Positions 24,822 to 33,995 are shown, numbered from the stretch's first letter. The stretch: DNA of 61,249 nucleotides from an uncultured Eubacteriales bacterium (GCA_934636435.1 CAKUAQ010000004.1:1-61249); one strand, 5' to 3'. Made by a program: numbers and translations. Notes: a model not told the origin generated them from the sequence alone.

Positions 24822-26642
24822 TTATTCCGGCTGTTCCGGCTGTTCCGGTTGCTCCGGCTGCGGCTCGGGCTGGGTCGGCTCGGGCTGGGTCGGCTCGGGC
24901 TGCGTGGGCTCCGGCTGCGTGGGTTCCGTCTGGGTCGGCTCCGTCTCGGAGGGCTCCGGTTGAGTCGGCTCCGTGGTGGGCACGGTCGGGGCCGTGGTGG
25001 CGGGCCCGGTCGTGGTGGTCGTGGTGGTGCCCCGTTTGGTGGTGGTGGGTGCGGTCTTATCGGGATCCGTCGGCTCCGGCTCGATCACCGTGGGCAGAGT
25101 GGTCACGGCGGCAGTCGTGGCGGTCGTGGTGGGCAGGGTATACCCGGCATCGCTGTAATAGGGATGCAGCTCCAGATTCTGGTTCACATACCAGGCCCGG
25201 GGCATGATGGCATCCTCGTTGCGGAGGATCTCGGCGGTGCTCACCGCCGCCGATTCATCCGCGCGCACCCGGCGGGCAATGACCATCAGGCGGCCGTCGT
25301 GGAGCTTGGCGGAGCTGTACGCCGTGCAGGTGGACAGCACCAGCAGCTGATCGTCGGATCGCACATCCACCGGATAGTCGAACAACGATCGGGCCCGCAG
25401 CCCGTCCACGTGCTCCATGAACGCCTCATCGGTGGCGAAATAGGTGCGTCGGCAGTCGAAATAGTCGGATTTTGCCGCCTCCTCATCGGACAGCACCACG
25501 GCGAAAATTTTATATTCGCTCTTTTCATAGAGGGTGCTGAGGGTGAGGGTGGCGGCGGAGCGGGCATTCTGCAGGTTGCCGATGAGCTTGTTCAGCCCCG
25601 CGAACATCTGACCGCTGGCCATGTTGTGGCCGTAGATAATCAGCACCTTGTTCTGGTGGTCGTCCGGCTCCAGCGCGTTGCGCTCGTCGAAGAACAGCGT
25701 GCCGTTTTTGTTCTTATTGCCGTAGAAATCCCGGTACAGATACCGGGCGTTGTCTCCGGAATACACCACGGGATAGTGGATGTTCAGGAAATCCTTTTTT
25801 CCCGTGGAGGTATAGTCGATGAAGCCCCGCACGTCCGGGTTCACGCCGTACAGGTTGCGGAAAGAGGCCAGCATCCCCGCCGGGTAATGGCCGTCATCGA
25901 CGGTGCCGCTGGCATCCGGTTCGTATTCCTCCGCCACCTTTTCGTACAGATTGGCGTTGTGGGCGGGCTGCAGCCAGACCTGATACAGCAGATAGCCTGA
26001 TGCGCCCAGCAGCACCAGCAGCGCCACCCAGAATACGCATTTGCGCACCCATTCAAAGGGCGGATCGTCCTTGCGGGGGAAGTTGGCGGCGAAAAAGCCG
26101 CCGATGGCACGCAGGGGATTGCGCCGGGTAGCGGGAGCGGGAGGCTCCTCGTCCAGCGGCAGGTCGTTGGATTCCTCTGAGGGGGCGTCGTCGGCCCCGG
26201 CCGGATCGTCCCAGTCGGGGATCACCAGCGGCACAACCGGTGCGCTCCCCTCCTCCGGCTCCTCGTCCTCCCGGTCGTCGCCGTCGGGGAAACGGAGCGC
26301 ATACCGGTCCTGTCCGTCGGCGTCCGGGTTGGGCAGCCGCAGATGGCGCGGCTGCGCGTCGTCGCGTGGGGTCGCTTCCGCCGTCGGGGGCGCGGCCGGT
26401 GCTTCCGTCCGGGTCGCAGCTTTATCGACCGGTATGTCTGTCTCCGGCATGGTTGGCGCGGGTGTCGCCGCGGCGGGCGGCTGGGCTGCGCTCTGCAACG
26501 GGACGGTGTCCGGCAGCGGCGCGACGGCCGGTGCGCGGCTCACCTGAGAGGAGACTCGGTCGGCGGTGTTCTGGCCGGTGAGCTGATGCAACAGCTGCCG
26601 CACCTCGTCCGCGTGTCCGCTCTCCCACGGTTGTTTACTCAT
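24822..26642 (-). CDS. Class B sortase-like membrane protein with Pro/Thr-Glu tail
   Basis: A 606-residue protein. Residues 1-195 are a disordered Pro/Asp-rich, presumably cytoplasmic segment. A membrane segment lies at about 201-221. The sortase B domain (about 235-460) has NPDVRGFIDY, LFFDERNAL, IIYGHNMASGQMF (His339), LLVLSTCTAY (Cys439) and GRLMVIARR (Arg451), so the catalytic triad is intact. The C-terminal tail (about 505-606) is Thr-rich and ends in EPTQP repeats. Start supported by AAAGGG. It is paired with the pseudosortase fusion on the other side of thiI. No LPXTG or NPQTN substrate is visible in this window. Confidence 0.85.
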   Translation of the reverse strand: MSKQPWESGHADEVRQLLHQLTGQNTADRVSSQVSRAPAVAPLPDTVPLQSAAQPPAAATPAPTMPETDIPVDKAATRTEAPAAPPTAEATPRDDAQPRHLRLPNPDADGQDRYALRFPDGDDREDEEPEEGSAPVVPLVIPDWDDPAGADDAPSEESNDLPLDEEPPAPATRRNPLRAIGGFFAANFPRKDDPPFEWVRKCVFWVALLVLLGASGYLLYQVWLQPAHNANLYEKVAEEYEPDASGTVDDGHYPAGMLASFRNLYGVNPDVRGFIDYTSTGKKDFLNIHYPVVYSGDNARYLYRDFYGNKNKNGTLFFDERNALEPDDHQNKVLIIYGHNMASGQMFAGLNKLIGNLQNARSAATLTLSTLYEKSEYKIFAVVLSDEEAAKSDYFDCRRTYFATDEAFMEHVDGLRARSLFDYPVDVRSDDQLLVLSTCTAYSSAKLHDGRLMVIARRVRADESAAVSTAEILRNEDAIMPRAWYVNQNLELHPYYSDAGYTLPTTTATTAAVTTLPTVIEPEPTDPDKTAPTTTKRGTTTTTTTGPATTAPTVPTTEPTQPEPSETEPTQTEPTQPEPTQPEPTQPEPTQPEPQPEQPEQPEQPE

Positions 26643-26693
26643 GGATCGTCACCCTTTCCGGTGTTCCTGTGGATATTGGTCGTATTGTCCGTC

Positions 26694-26716
26694 AAAAGCG
26701 GGAACCCCGTTCCCGC
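26694..26716 (-). terminator. Terminator on the minus strand after the desulfurase
   Basis: On the minus strand GCGGGAAC pairs with GTTCCCGC across a 3-nt loop and is followed by TTTTGACGG. It separates the desulfurase from the sortase gene, about 310 bp downstream of the desulfurase. Confidence 0.6.
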
Positions 26717-26723
26717 AGAAAGG

Positions 26724-26989
26724 CAAAGCAATCAGGTTGCGACAGTTCCTGAAACGGAATATTCCCCCGTTTTGTTTGTCTCATCACTTGCAATACGGCA
26801 GTATTGCTGCGTTCTTCGATTCTCAAAACGAAAAAATCTTCTCGCTTCAGGTCGGAGATTTTCGGTAAACAGCGTTTTTTAGCGGCGGGTTGCCCGACCG
26901 AAGAATATCGGCGCATTCTGAGCGGAGGGCAATAAAGCCGATAAGGACGCTGTTTACCGAAAAAACGGTTGTATCCCGATTGCTTTGTC
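26724..26989. repeat. AT-rich intergenic island with nested inverted repeats and a dispersed repeat copy
   Basis: CAAAGCAATC (26724-26733) is inverted at 26978-26987, and a perfect 17-bp arm TTTTCGGTAAACAGCGT (26859-26875) is inverted at 26947-26963. The segment 26922-26989, read on the minus strand, matches 48955-49011 on the plus strand. It looks like two inverted, degenerate copies of a short interspersed element. I see no convincing gene in the gap. Confidence 0.7.
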
Positions 26990-27028
26990 CGGGAATCTCG
27001 AAAGAAACATGCCGCTGTGCCGTCCCGG

Positions 27029-28165
27029 TCAGGGACGGCGGGCCAGCTCCCCGGCGGCCTGTAAGACCGCCTGACAGAAGCGGTCGATGTCCTCGACGGT
27101 GTTGGAGCGGTCCATGCTGACCCGCAGGGCGCTGTCGATCTCTCCGGGGGGTAGCCCCATGGCGGCCAGCACCGGGCTGGCTGCGCCCTTGGAGCAGGCG
27201 GAGCCGCTGGATACATAGATTTCCCGCCGGGCAAGATAATGGAGCAGCGTCTCGCTGCGGATGCCCGGCACCGACAGATGCACGATATACGGCACACCTC
27301 CCGCCGGCAAATGGAATCGGATGCCGGCCTGTCCCTCCAGCTGCGCCAGCAGCCGGGCGCGGAGCGTCTCGAAATGCTCCCGCTGTTCCGAAAAGGCGGG
27401 GATCAGCCCCGCCGCCACGCCGAAAGCGGCGATGAGCGGGGCGGCCTCGGTGCCGCAGCGGATGCCGTTCTCCTGCTTACCGCCGAGATTGCGGGGCTGC
27501 ACCCGCGCGCCCCGGCGCAGATACAGCGCGCCGCAGCCCTTGGGACCGTGGATTTTATGGGCGCTGACCGTCATGCTGTCGAAGCCCCAGCGCTCCCCCT
27601 TGAGGGGCAGCTTGCCGGCGGCCTGCACCGCGTCGCAGTGGATGTGCGCCGCCGGAGCGATGCGGCGGATGTCCGCCACCGCCTGCTCCGGCGGAAACCG
27701 GGCGCCGGTCTCGTTGTTGACCAGCATCACCGCCACCAGCGCCGTGTCCGGACGGCAGGCGTCCGCGATCTGCCGGGCGGTGATGGTGCCGTCAGCGGCG
27801 GGGAGCAGCCGGGTGACGGTGTATCCCTTCTGCTCCAGCCGGTCGCAGCTCTCCCGCACGGAGGAATGCTCCACCGCCGTGGTGACGATGTGCCGGCCCG
27901 CCCGGGGATGGGCCGCTGCGCTGCCCAGCACCGCCAGATTGTTGGCCTCCGTACCGCCGGAGGTGAACACCACCCCTTCCGGCGGCACCCCCATGAGAGC
28001 CGCCACCTGCCGCCGGGCGGCGGTCAGCTCCCGCTCCGCCGCAAACCCCAGCGTGTGCAGGGAACTGGGGTTGCCGTAGATCTCCGTCATCATGGCGTAG
28101 GCCTTGTCGGCGGCGGCTTGACACACCACGGTGGTGGCGCTGTTGTCCAAATAGGCGGGTCTCAC
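27029..28165 (-). CDS. Cysteine desulfurase, NifS/IscS type
   Basis: A 378-residue PLP enzyme that removes sulfur from cysteine for Fe-S clusters and tRNA thiolation. It shows YLDNSATT at the N-terminus, FTSGGTEANNLAV, the PLP-lysine segment SAHKIHGPKGCGALY and the catalytic-Cys loop SSGSACSKG. I place the start at the GTG at 28165, 9 nt after AAGGAG; an upstream in-frame GTG at 28189 has no ribosome binding site. It is the likely sulfur donor for the downstream ThiI. Confidence 0.93.
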   Translation of the reverse strand: MRPAYLDNSATTVVCQAAADKAYAMMTEIYGNPSSLHTLGFAAERELTAARRQVAALMGVPPEGVVFTSGGTEANNLAVLGSAAAHPRAGRHIVTTAVEHSSVRESCDRLEQKGYTVTRLLPAADGTITARQIADACRPDTALVAVMLVNNETGARFPPEQAVADIRRIAPAAHIHCDAVQAAGKLPLKGERWGFDSMTVSAHKIHGPKGCGALYLRRGARVQPRNLGGKQENGIRCGTEAAPLIAAFGVAAGLIPAFSEQREHFETLRARLLAQLEGQAGIRFHLPAGGVPYIVHLSVPGIRSETLLHYLARREIYVSSGSACSKGAASPVLAAMGLPPGEIDSALRVSMDRSNTVEDIDRFCQAVLQAAGELARRP

Positions 28166-28203
28166 AGGCACAGTCTCCTTTTCGCGCACAGATATACGTA
28201 TAC

Positions 28204-28232
28204 ATTATAGCGGAAATCCGCCGGATTTGCAA
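28204..28232 (-). promoter_or_regulatory. Promoter of the cysteine desulfurase
   Basis: On the minus strand TTGCAA (28232-28227), 17-bp spacer, TATAAT (28209-28204), about 40 bp before the start codon. Confidence 0.75.
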
Positions 28233-28395
28233 CCTTTTTCCGTCAACCGGGGAAAACGGCCGCCGCACGGGGCAAAACCGGCGGGTCTCCGGCGAAAAGC
28301 CGCGGGGCCGTACCCCCTGAGAGCGGCCGGGACGGTCGCCCGAAAAAGGGGTGCTCGCACGGCGGCAAAAGAGCGAAGAATTCACGCCGGATGTC

Positions 28396-28424
28396 TTGAC
28401 TTATCCGCAGATTCAGCCTATAAT
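28396..28424 (+). promoter_or_regulatory. Promoter of the ABC exporter operon
   Basis: TTGACT (28396-28401), 17-bp spacer, TATAAT (28419-28424), 65 bp before the start. The rest of the 28233-28395 gap shows nothing I can name. Confidence 0.8.
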
Positions 28425-28489
28425 AAAGCGCTATGCCGCACGGCGGCAGTTTACCGCGCATTCGTGTATTTCCGGGAAGGAGGATCCCT

Positions 28490-30241
28490 ATGTTCAAGCG
28501 GTTGCTCCCCTGCATACGGGAGTATAAAAAGCCCACCCTGCTGACTCTGCTGTTCATCACGCTGGAGGCGGTGATCGAGTGTCTGATTCCCTTCATCACC
28601 GCCCGGCTGGTCAATCGGTTTCAGACGGGGGCGGCGGTGAGCGAGATTGTCCGGGTGGGGGCGCTGCTGGTGCTGATGGCGGCGCTGTCCCTGTGCTGCG
28701 GCGGGCTGGCGGGGTTCACCGGCGCCCGGGCATCGGCAGGCTTTGCGAAAAACCTGCGGGGCGATCTGTTCCGCAAGATCCAGTCCTATTCCTTTGAAAA
28801 TATCGACAAATTTGCCTCCTCCTCGCTGGTGACCCGCATGACCACGGACGTGACCAATACCCAGATGGCGTACATGATGGCCATCCGCATCGCCGTGCGG
28901 GCGCCGCTGGTGCTGATCTTTTCCATCCTCATGGCGTATCTCATGGGCGGGGCGCTGGCCACCTCCTTTGTGGTGATTATTCCGGTGCTGGCGGCGGGGT
29001 TGCTGCTTATCGGCCGGTTCGCCATGCCCGCTTTCCGCCGGGTGTTTCGCAAATACGACCGGCTCAATGAATCCATCGAAGAAAACGTCCGGGGGATGCG
29101 GGTGGTCAAGGGCTTCGCCCGGGAGGAGTATGAAAAGCGGAAATTCGGCATGGCCGCCGAGGATATTCGGGGGGATTTCACCCGGGCGGAGCGGATCGTG
29201 GCGCTGGATTCCCCTCTGATGCAGCTGTGCCTGTATTTTAATATGCTGTTCGTGCTGCTGGTGGGCTCCCGGCTGATCGTCACCTCCGGCGGCTCCCTCG
29301 TCAACGTGGGCGAGATCACCGCCATGCTCACCTATGGGGTGCAGATTCTCATCCAGCTGATGATGCTGGCCATGGTGTATGTGATGCTCACCATGTCCGC
29401 GGAATCGGTGCAGCGCATCGCCGCCGTGCTGGATGAAACGCCGGCGCTGACCTCCCCCGCCGATCCCGTGACCGCCGTAGCGGACGGATCGGTGGTGTTT
29501 GACGGGGTGCAGTTCAAGTATTCCGCCGACGCAGAAAAATACGCGCTGTCGCATATCAGCTTAAATATACGCTCCGGCATGACCGTGGGCATTCTGGGCG
29601 GCACCGGCTCGGGGAAATCCTCGCTGGTGCAGCTCATCCCCCGGCTGTACGACGTGACGGAGGGAGCGGTCAGGGTCGGCGGTGTGGATGTGCGCCGCTA
29701 CGATCTGAACGCCCTGCGGGGAGCGGTGGCTATGGTGCTGCAAAAGAATCTGCTTTTTTCCGGCACCGTCAAAGAAAATCTCCGCTGGGGCAACGAGCAG
29801 GCCACCGACGAGGAGATGATCGAGGCGTGTAAGCTGGCTCAGGCGGACGAATTCATCCGCGCCTTCCCCGACGGGTACGACACCCATATCGAGCAGGGGG
29901 GCGCCAATGTGTCCGGCGGGCAGAAGCAGCGGCTGTGTATTGCCCGGGCGCTGCTGAAGAAGCCGAAAATTCTGATTCTGGACGATTCCACCAGCGCGGT
30001 GGATACCCGGACGGATGCCCTCATCCGGGCGGGCTTCCGCTCCTTTATTCCGGAGACGACGAAGATCATCATTGCCCAGCGGGTGGCGTCGGTGGAGGAG
30101 GCCGACCTCATTCTGGTGATGGATAACGGCACGGTCGCCGCCGCCGGGACCCACCGGGAGCTGCTGGACAGCAGCCCGCTGTATCGGGAAATTTACACGC
30201 AGCAGACGGGAGCGGCCGGAAACGGAGGTGAGGCCCAATGA
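28490..30241 (+). CDS. Heterodimeric ABC exporter subunit with degenerate ATPase site
   Basis: A 583-residue half-transporter. The transmembrane domain with six predicted helices occupies about 1-310 and the nucleotide-binding domain about 335-575. Walker A is GGTGSGKS (370-377) and the signature VSGGQ (474-478). Walker B ends ILILDD: Asp499 replaces the catalytic Glu, and the H-loop reads IAQR with Gln530 in place of His. This is the pattern of the degenerate half of heterodimeric exporters such as BmrC/BmrD. AAGGAGG precedes the ATG. It overlaps the partner gene by 4 nt. The substrate is unknown, probably a drug, lipid or peptide. Confidence 0.92.
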   Translation: MFKRLLPCIREYKKPTLLTLLFITLEAVIECLIPFITARLVNRFQTGAAVSEIVRVGALLVLMAALSLCCGGLAGFTGARASAGFAKNLRGDLFRKIQSYSFENIDKFASSSLVTRMTTDVTNTQMAYMMAIRIAVRAPLVLIFSILMAYLMGGALATSFVVIIPVLAAGLLLIGRFAMPAFRRVFRKYDRLNESIEENVRGMRVVKGFAREEYEKRKFGMAAEDIRGDFTRAERIVALDSPLMQLCLYFNMLFVLLVGSRLIVTSGGSLVNVGEITAMLTYGVQILIQLMMLAMVYVMLTMSAESVQRIAAVLDETPALTSPADPVTAVADGSVVFDGVQFKYSADAEKYALSHISLNIRSGMTVGILGGTGSGKSSLVQLIPRLYDVTEGAVRVGGVDVRRYDLNALRGAVAMVLQKNLLFSGTVKENLRWGNEQATDEEMIEACKLAQADEFIRAFPDGYDTHIEQGGANVSGGQKQRLCIARALLKKPKILILDDSTSAVDTRTDALIRAGFRSFIPETTKIIIAQRVASVEEADLILVMDNGTVAAAGTHRELLDSSPLYREIYTQQTGAAGNGGEAQ

Positions 30242-32151
30242 GCAGGACGGCGATGAAAAAACCGGCGCTGAATATGGCGGTGCTGGGACGGGTGCTGCGG
30301 GAGCTGTACCGCGCCTATCCGGTGCTGGTGCCGGTGACGGCGGTGTGCATTGTATTTTCCGCCATCGTCAGCGCCATCCCCGCCATCTTCACCCAGAAGG
30401 TGCTGGCGGTGGTGGCGGCGTGTCTGGAGAGCGGCACGCTGGATTGGACGGTGGCCCGGCAACAGATCCTGCCCCGGATGCTGGTGCTGGCGGGGCTGTA
30501 TGCGGCCTCCCTCCTGTCCACCACCCTGTTCAATCAGCTGATGGCCACCATCACCCAGGGATTTCTCTGCAAGATGCGCCGCCGGATGTTCGACGGGATG
30601 CAGAATTTACCGGTGCGGTATTTCGATACCCATAAGCACGGCGATATCATGAGCTATTACACCAACGATATCGACACTCTGCGCCAGCTGGTCAGTCAGG
30701 CGCTGCCGACCCTGCTGCAGGCATCGGTCATCATCGTCTGCGTGCTGGGCATCATGCTCTATTACAGCCTGTGGCTGACGCTGGCGGTGCTGGCGGGGGT
30801 GGCGGTCATGCTGCTGGTGACGGCGAAGATCGGCGGCGGCTCCGCCCGGTATTTCGTGCAGCAGCAGCAGTCGCTGGGCAAGGCCGAGGGCTATATTCAG
30901 GAGATGATGAACGGCCAGCGGGTCATCAAGGTGTTCTGCCATGAGCCGGAGGCTACCGCCGGCTTTGACGCCATCAATGAATCCCTGTGCGAGGACAGCT
31001 ATAAGGCCCACGCCTATGCCAGCGCTCTGGGTCCCATTATTATGAATATCGGCAATGTGCTGTATGTGCTCTGCGCCGTGCTGGGCGGTCTGCTGCTGGT
31101 GAGCGGCGCGCCCAATGTGAGCATTTCCGGGCTGGCCTTTTCCATTGATATCGTGGTGCCGTTCCTCAATATGACGAAGCAGTTCACCGGCAACGTCAAT
31201 CAGGTGTCCCAGCAGATGAATTCCATCGTCATGGCGGGAGCGGGCGCTCAGCGGATCTTCGGGCTGATGGACGAGCCGTCGGAGCCGGATGAGGGGTATG
31301 TGACGCTGGTGAATGCGGTTATCGCCGCCGACGGCACGGTGACGGAGAGCGATAAGCGCACCGGGCAGTGGGCCTGGAAGCATCCCCACGGAGACGGCAC
31401 CGTCACCTATACGCCTCTGCGGGGGGATGTGCGGCTGACGGAGGTGGATTTTGCCTATGAGGAGGGCAAGCCGGTGCTGCACGATGTGTCGGTGTTCGCC
31501 GCGCCGGGGCAGAAGGTGGCCTTTGTGGGCGCTACCGGCGCGGGGAAAACCACCATCACCAATCTGATCAACCGGTTCTATGACATTGCCGACGGCAAGG
31601 TGCGGTATGACGGCATCAATATCAATAAGATTAAGAAAGCCGATCTGCGCCGCAGTCTGGGGATCGTGCTGCAGGATACCAACCTGTTCACCGGCACGGT
31701 GATGGACAATATCCGCTACGGCAAGCTGGATGCCACCGACGAGGAATGCCGGCAGGCGGCGAAGCTGGCGGGGGCGGACGATTTCATCACCCGCCTGCCC
31801 CGGGGCTACGGGACCCTGTTGACGAACAACGGAGCGAACCTCTCCCAGGGGCAGCGGCAGCTGCTGGCCATCGCCCGGGCGGCGGTGGCCGACCCGCCGG
31901 TGATGATTCTGGACGAGGCCACCTCCTCCATCGACACCCGCACCGAGGCCATCGTGCAGCGGGGCATGGATCATCTCATGGAGGGGCGCACGGTGTTTGT
32001 GATCGCCCACCGGCTGTCCACGGTGCGGAATGCCGATGTGATTCTGGTGCTGGATCACGGCCGCATCATCGAGCGGGGGAATCACGAACAACTCATCGCG
32101 GAGAAGGGCACCTATTACCGGCTGTATACCGGGGCGTTCGAGCTGGAATGA
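30238..32151 (+). CDS. Heterodimeric ABC exporter subunit with consensus ATPase site
   Basis: A 637-residue half-transporter and partner of the preceding protein. Six predicted helices occupy about 1-335. The nucleotide-binding domain has Walker A GATGAGKTT, signature LSQGQRQLL, Walker B MILDEATSSIDT with the catalytic Glu, and the H-loop VIAHRLSTV. An extra segment of about 45 residues between the two domains (GTVTESDKRTGQWAWKH region) is common in this Firmicute subfamily. The 4-nt overlap implies coupled 1:1 translation. Confidence 0.93.
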   Translation: MSRTAMKKPALNMAVLGRVLRELYRAYPVLVPVTAVCIVFSAIVSAIPAIFTQKVLAVVAACLESGTLDWTVARQQILPRMLVLAGLYAASLLSTTLFNQLMATITQGFLCKMRRRMFDGMQNLPVRYFDTHKHGDIMSYYTNDIDTLRQLVSQALPTLLQASVIIVCVLGIMLYYSLWLTLAVLAGVAVMLLVTAKIGGGSARYFVQQQQSLGKAEGYIQEMMNGQRVIKVFCHEPEATAGFDAINESLCEDSYKAHAYASALGPIIMNIGNVLYVLCAVLGGLLLVSGAPNVSISGLAFSIDIVVPFLNMTKQFTGNVNQVSQQMNSIVMAGAGAQRIFGLMDEPSEPDEGYVTLVNAVIAADGTVTESDKRTGQWAWKHPHGDGTVTYTPLRGDVRLTEVDFAYEEGKPVLHDVSVFAAPGQKVAFVGATGAGKTTITNLINRFYDIADGKVRYDGININKIKKADLRRSLGIVLQDTNLFTGTVMDNIRYGKLDATDEECRQAAKLAGADDFITRLPRGYGTLLTNNGANLSQGQRQLLAIARAAVADPPVMILDEATSSIDTRTEAIVQRGMDHLMEGRTVFVIAHRLSTVRNADVILVLDHGRIIERGNHEQLIAEKGTYYRLYTGAFELE

Positions 32152-32231
32152 CCGCCCCGGCGGCTGCCGGGGTATCCGGCCCGGGCGGCGGAGCGGCCGC
32201 GTTCCCCCATTTTCATCGCAGCAGACAAGAG

Positions 32232-32275
32232 ACCGGGCGGCGGAGCGGCAGACGCATCCCCGCCCGGTTGCGGCT
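32232..32275 (+). terminator. Possible terminator after the ABC exporter
   Basis: ACCGGGCGG pairs with CCGCCCGGT across a 19-nt loop, followed by TGCGGCTTTTA. The U-run is short and displaced, so strength is uncertain. Confidence 0.4.
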
Positions 32276-32281
32276 TTTATC

Positions 32282-32310
32282 TTGACAAAATCCCCCCGGG
32301 CTCCTATAAT
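32282..32310 (+). promoter_or_regulatory. Perfect consensus sigma-A promoter
   Basis: TTGACA (32282-32287), exactly 17 bp, TATAAT (32305-32310). It drives the small membrane protein gene that starts at 32351. Confidence 0.9.
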
Positions 32311-32350
32311 CGGAAAGGATAGAACGGAAGCCGAAAAAGGGGGATGCGCG

Positions 32351-32872
32351 ATGAAAACGGTCGGAAAGATCGCCGGGGCGGTCCTGCCCGCGACCTTTGC
32401 GGGGCAGCTGCTGTGCGCCGCTTTGGCGAGGATGCAGACGGACACGGCGGCGGTGGCGGCAGTGCTGCGCAGCTGGCGTCGGGCGTCGGGGTTTGTGATG
32501 TCGGCCGCCGATCCTCTGTCGGCGTCCCTCCTCGACGCTATGGGACGGCCGATCCTGCCGGCGGTGGCGCTGTTCTGGGTGGGGGCGGCAGCCTGCATTC
32601 TGGTGGCGCTGTCCGCCCGCCAGTGGTGGACGACGCTGGCGGCGAGCCTGTATACGGTGCTGGCGGCGGGGATGACCCTGCCGTTTGTGCTGGGATTCTG
32701 CGGTGTGTACAGTAAGCTGCTGTTGACGGTGGTGCCCTATTGGCTGCTGTATACCGCCCCGGGCGTTGCCCTGTGGGTGGCGCAGGCGGCGCTGGCGGGG
32801 CTGAGCCTGAAGGTGGGGTTCTTCGGCAGCTGTTCGGCGGCGGATGAGCCTCCCGGTCGTATCGCCCCGTAA
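32351..32872 (+). CDS. Small uncharacterised membrane protein
   Basis: A 173-residue protein with about four hydrophobic segments (roughly 10-25, 65-85, 90-115 and 130-155) and a short polar C-terminus. I do not recognise the family. It is expressed from a perfect consensus promoter, which suggests strong expression. AAAGGGGG precedes the ATG. It is followed by a strong GGACGGCAG-T-CTGCCGTCC hairpin (32901-32919) lacking a U-run. Confidence 0.6.
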   Translation: MKTVGKIAGAVLPATFAGQLLCAALARMQTDTAAVAAVLRSWRRASGFVMSAADPLSASLLDAMGRPILPAVALFWVGAAACILVALSARQWWTTLAASLYTVLAAGMTLPFVLGFCGVYSKLLLTVVPYWLLYTAPGVALWVAQAALAGLSLKVGFFGSCSAADEPPGRIAP

Positions 32873-33038
32873 GGGGGGCGGACACAGAGCAGCCGGGCGC
32901 GGACGGCAGTCTGCCGTCCCGGCCGCGCAGGTGAAAAATATCCGGGACAGGCTTTGAGGATTCCGGCTCTTTCGGAGAGACGGCTTCCCCCAAAACGATC
33001 GGCTCGGTATGGGTTTATTTATAAGGGGTCTTGGTATC

Positions 33039-33944
33039 ATGACAGACAGAAAAAAGCAGCTGCGGGGCAATCTGATGCTGCTGATCACGGCATTCATCTG
33101 GGGTGTGGCCTTTGTGGCGCAGAAGAGCGGCGGCGACGCGCTGGGGGCGCTGACCTGCAACGGTCTGCGGTCGCTCATCTGCGCCGCCGGCCTGTCGCTG
33201 GCGCTGCCGGTGATGGACAAGGCGAAGATCAGCCGCCGCCCCGCCGATCCGGCCGAAAAGCGGCTGCTGTGCATCGGCGGGCTTCTGTGCGGGCTGGCCA
33301 TGTTCGCCGCCACCAATCTCCAGCAGCTGGGTATCAATGTGCCGGGGGTCACGGAGGGGAAAAGCGCCTTCATCACCGCCCTGTATATCGTGCTGGTGCC
33401 GCTGCTGGGGCTGTTTTTCCGGCGGCGGGTGCCGGCGCTGACCTGGATCGGCGTTCTGCTGGCGGCGGGCGGGCTGTATCTGCTGTGCGCCATGGGCGAG
33501 ACCGGCTTCGGCCGGGGCGAGGCGCTGCTGCTGCTGTGTGCGCTGGCGTTCGCCGTGCAGATTCTGCTGGTGGATCATTTTGCGCCGCTGGTGGACGGGG
33601 TGCGGCTGTCCCGTATGCAATTCCTCGTGGTGGGCATACTGAATCTGCCGCTGATGCTGCTGATCGAGCGTCCCACCGGGGCGGTCATCCTCGCCCATCT
33701 GCCGGAGCTGCTGTATCTGGGGCTGATGTCCAGCGGCGTGGGCTATACGCTGCAAATTTTGGGTCAGCGGGATACCAATCCCACCACCGCCTCCCTGCTG
33801 ATGAGTCTGGAATCGGTGTTCGGCGCGCTGGCGGGCTGGCTCATCGGCAGCGGCAATATGGGCGTGTATGAATGGATCGGCTCCGGGCTGATGTTTGCCG
33901 CCATTGTGCTGGCTCAGCTGCCCGCCCCCCGGCGGGCGCAATGA
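33039..33944 (+). CDS. DMT-superfamily (EamA) transporter
   Basis: A 301-residue inner-membrane protein with ten predicted helices in two EamA repeats (first repeat begins LMLLITAFIWGVAFVAQK, second about residue 150). EamA proteins export or import amino acids and small metabolites. The start at 33039 follows AAGGGG; an ATG ten codons earlier has no ribosome binding site. Substrate unknown. Confidence 0.88.
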   Translation: MTDRKKQLRGNLMLLITAFIWGVAFVAQKSGGDALGALTCNGLRSLICAAGLSLALPVMDKAKISRRPADPAEKRLLCIGGLLCGLAMFAATNLQQLGINVPGVTEGKSAFITALYIVLVPLLGLFFRRRVPALTWIGVLLAAGGLYLLCAMGETGFGRGEALLLLCALAFAVQILLVDHFAPLVDGVRLSRMQFLVVGILNLPLMLLIERPTGAVILAHLPELLYLGLMSSGVGYTLQILGQRDTNPTTASLLMSLESVFGALAGWLIGSGNMGVYEWIGSGLMFAAIVLAQLPAPRRAQ

Positions 33945-33995
33945 CCGGCGGGGCATCCGGACGCCCGGGTCGGAGCTTTTGAGAGAAAGGAAGCC

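Noticed and set aside
24822..25010. Tandem DNA repeat as a separate element
   Set aside because: The repetition comes from codons for the EPTQP tail of the sortase-like protein and stays in frame, so it belongs to the gene.
26692..26916. Possible 74-residue minus-strand gene (ending FLRERGSRF) in the AT-rich island
   Set aside because: It has no convincing ribosome binding site, its end overlaps a terminator hairpin, and it lies in repeat sequence. It was recorded as repeat instead.
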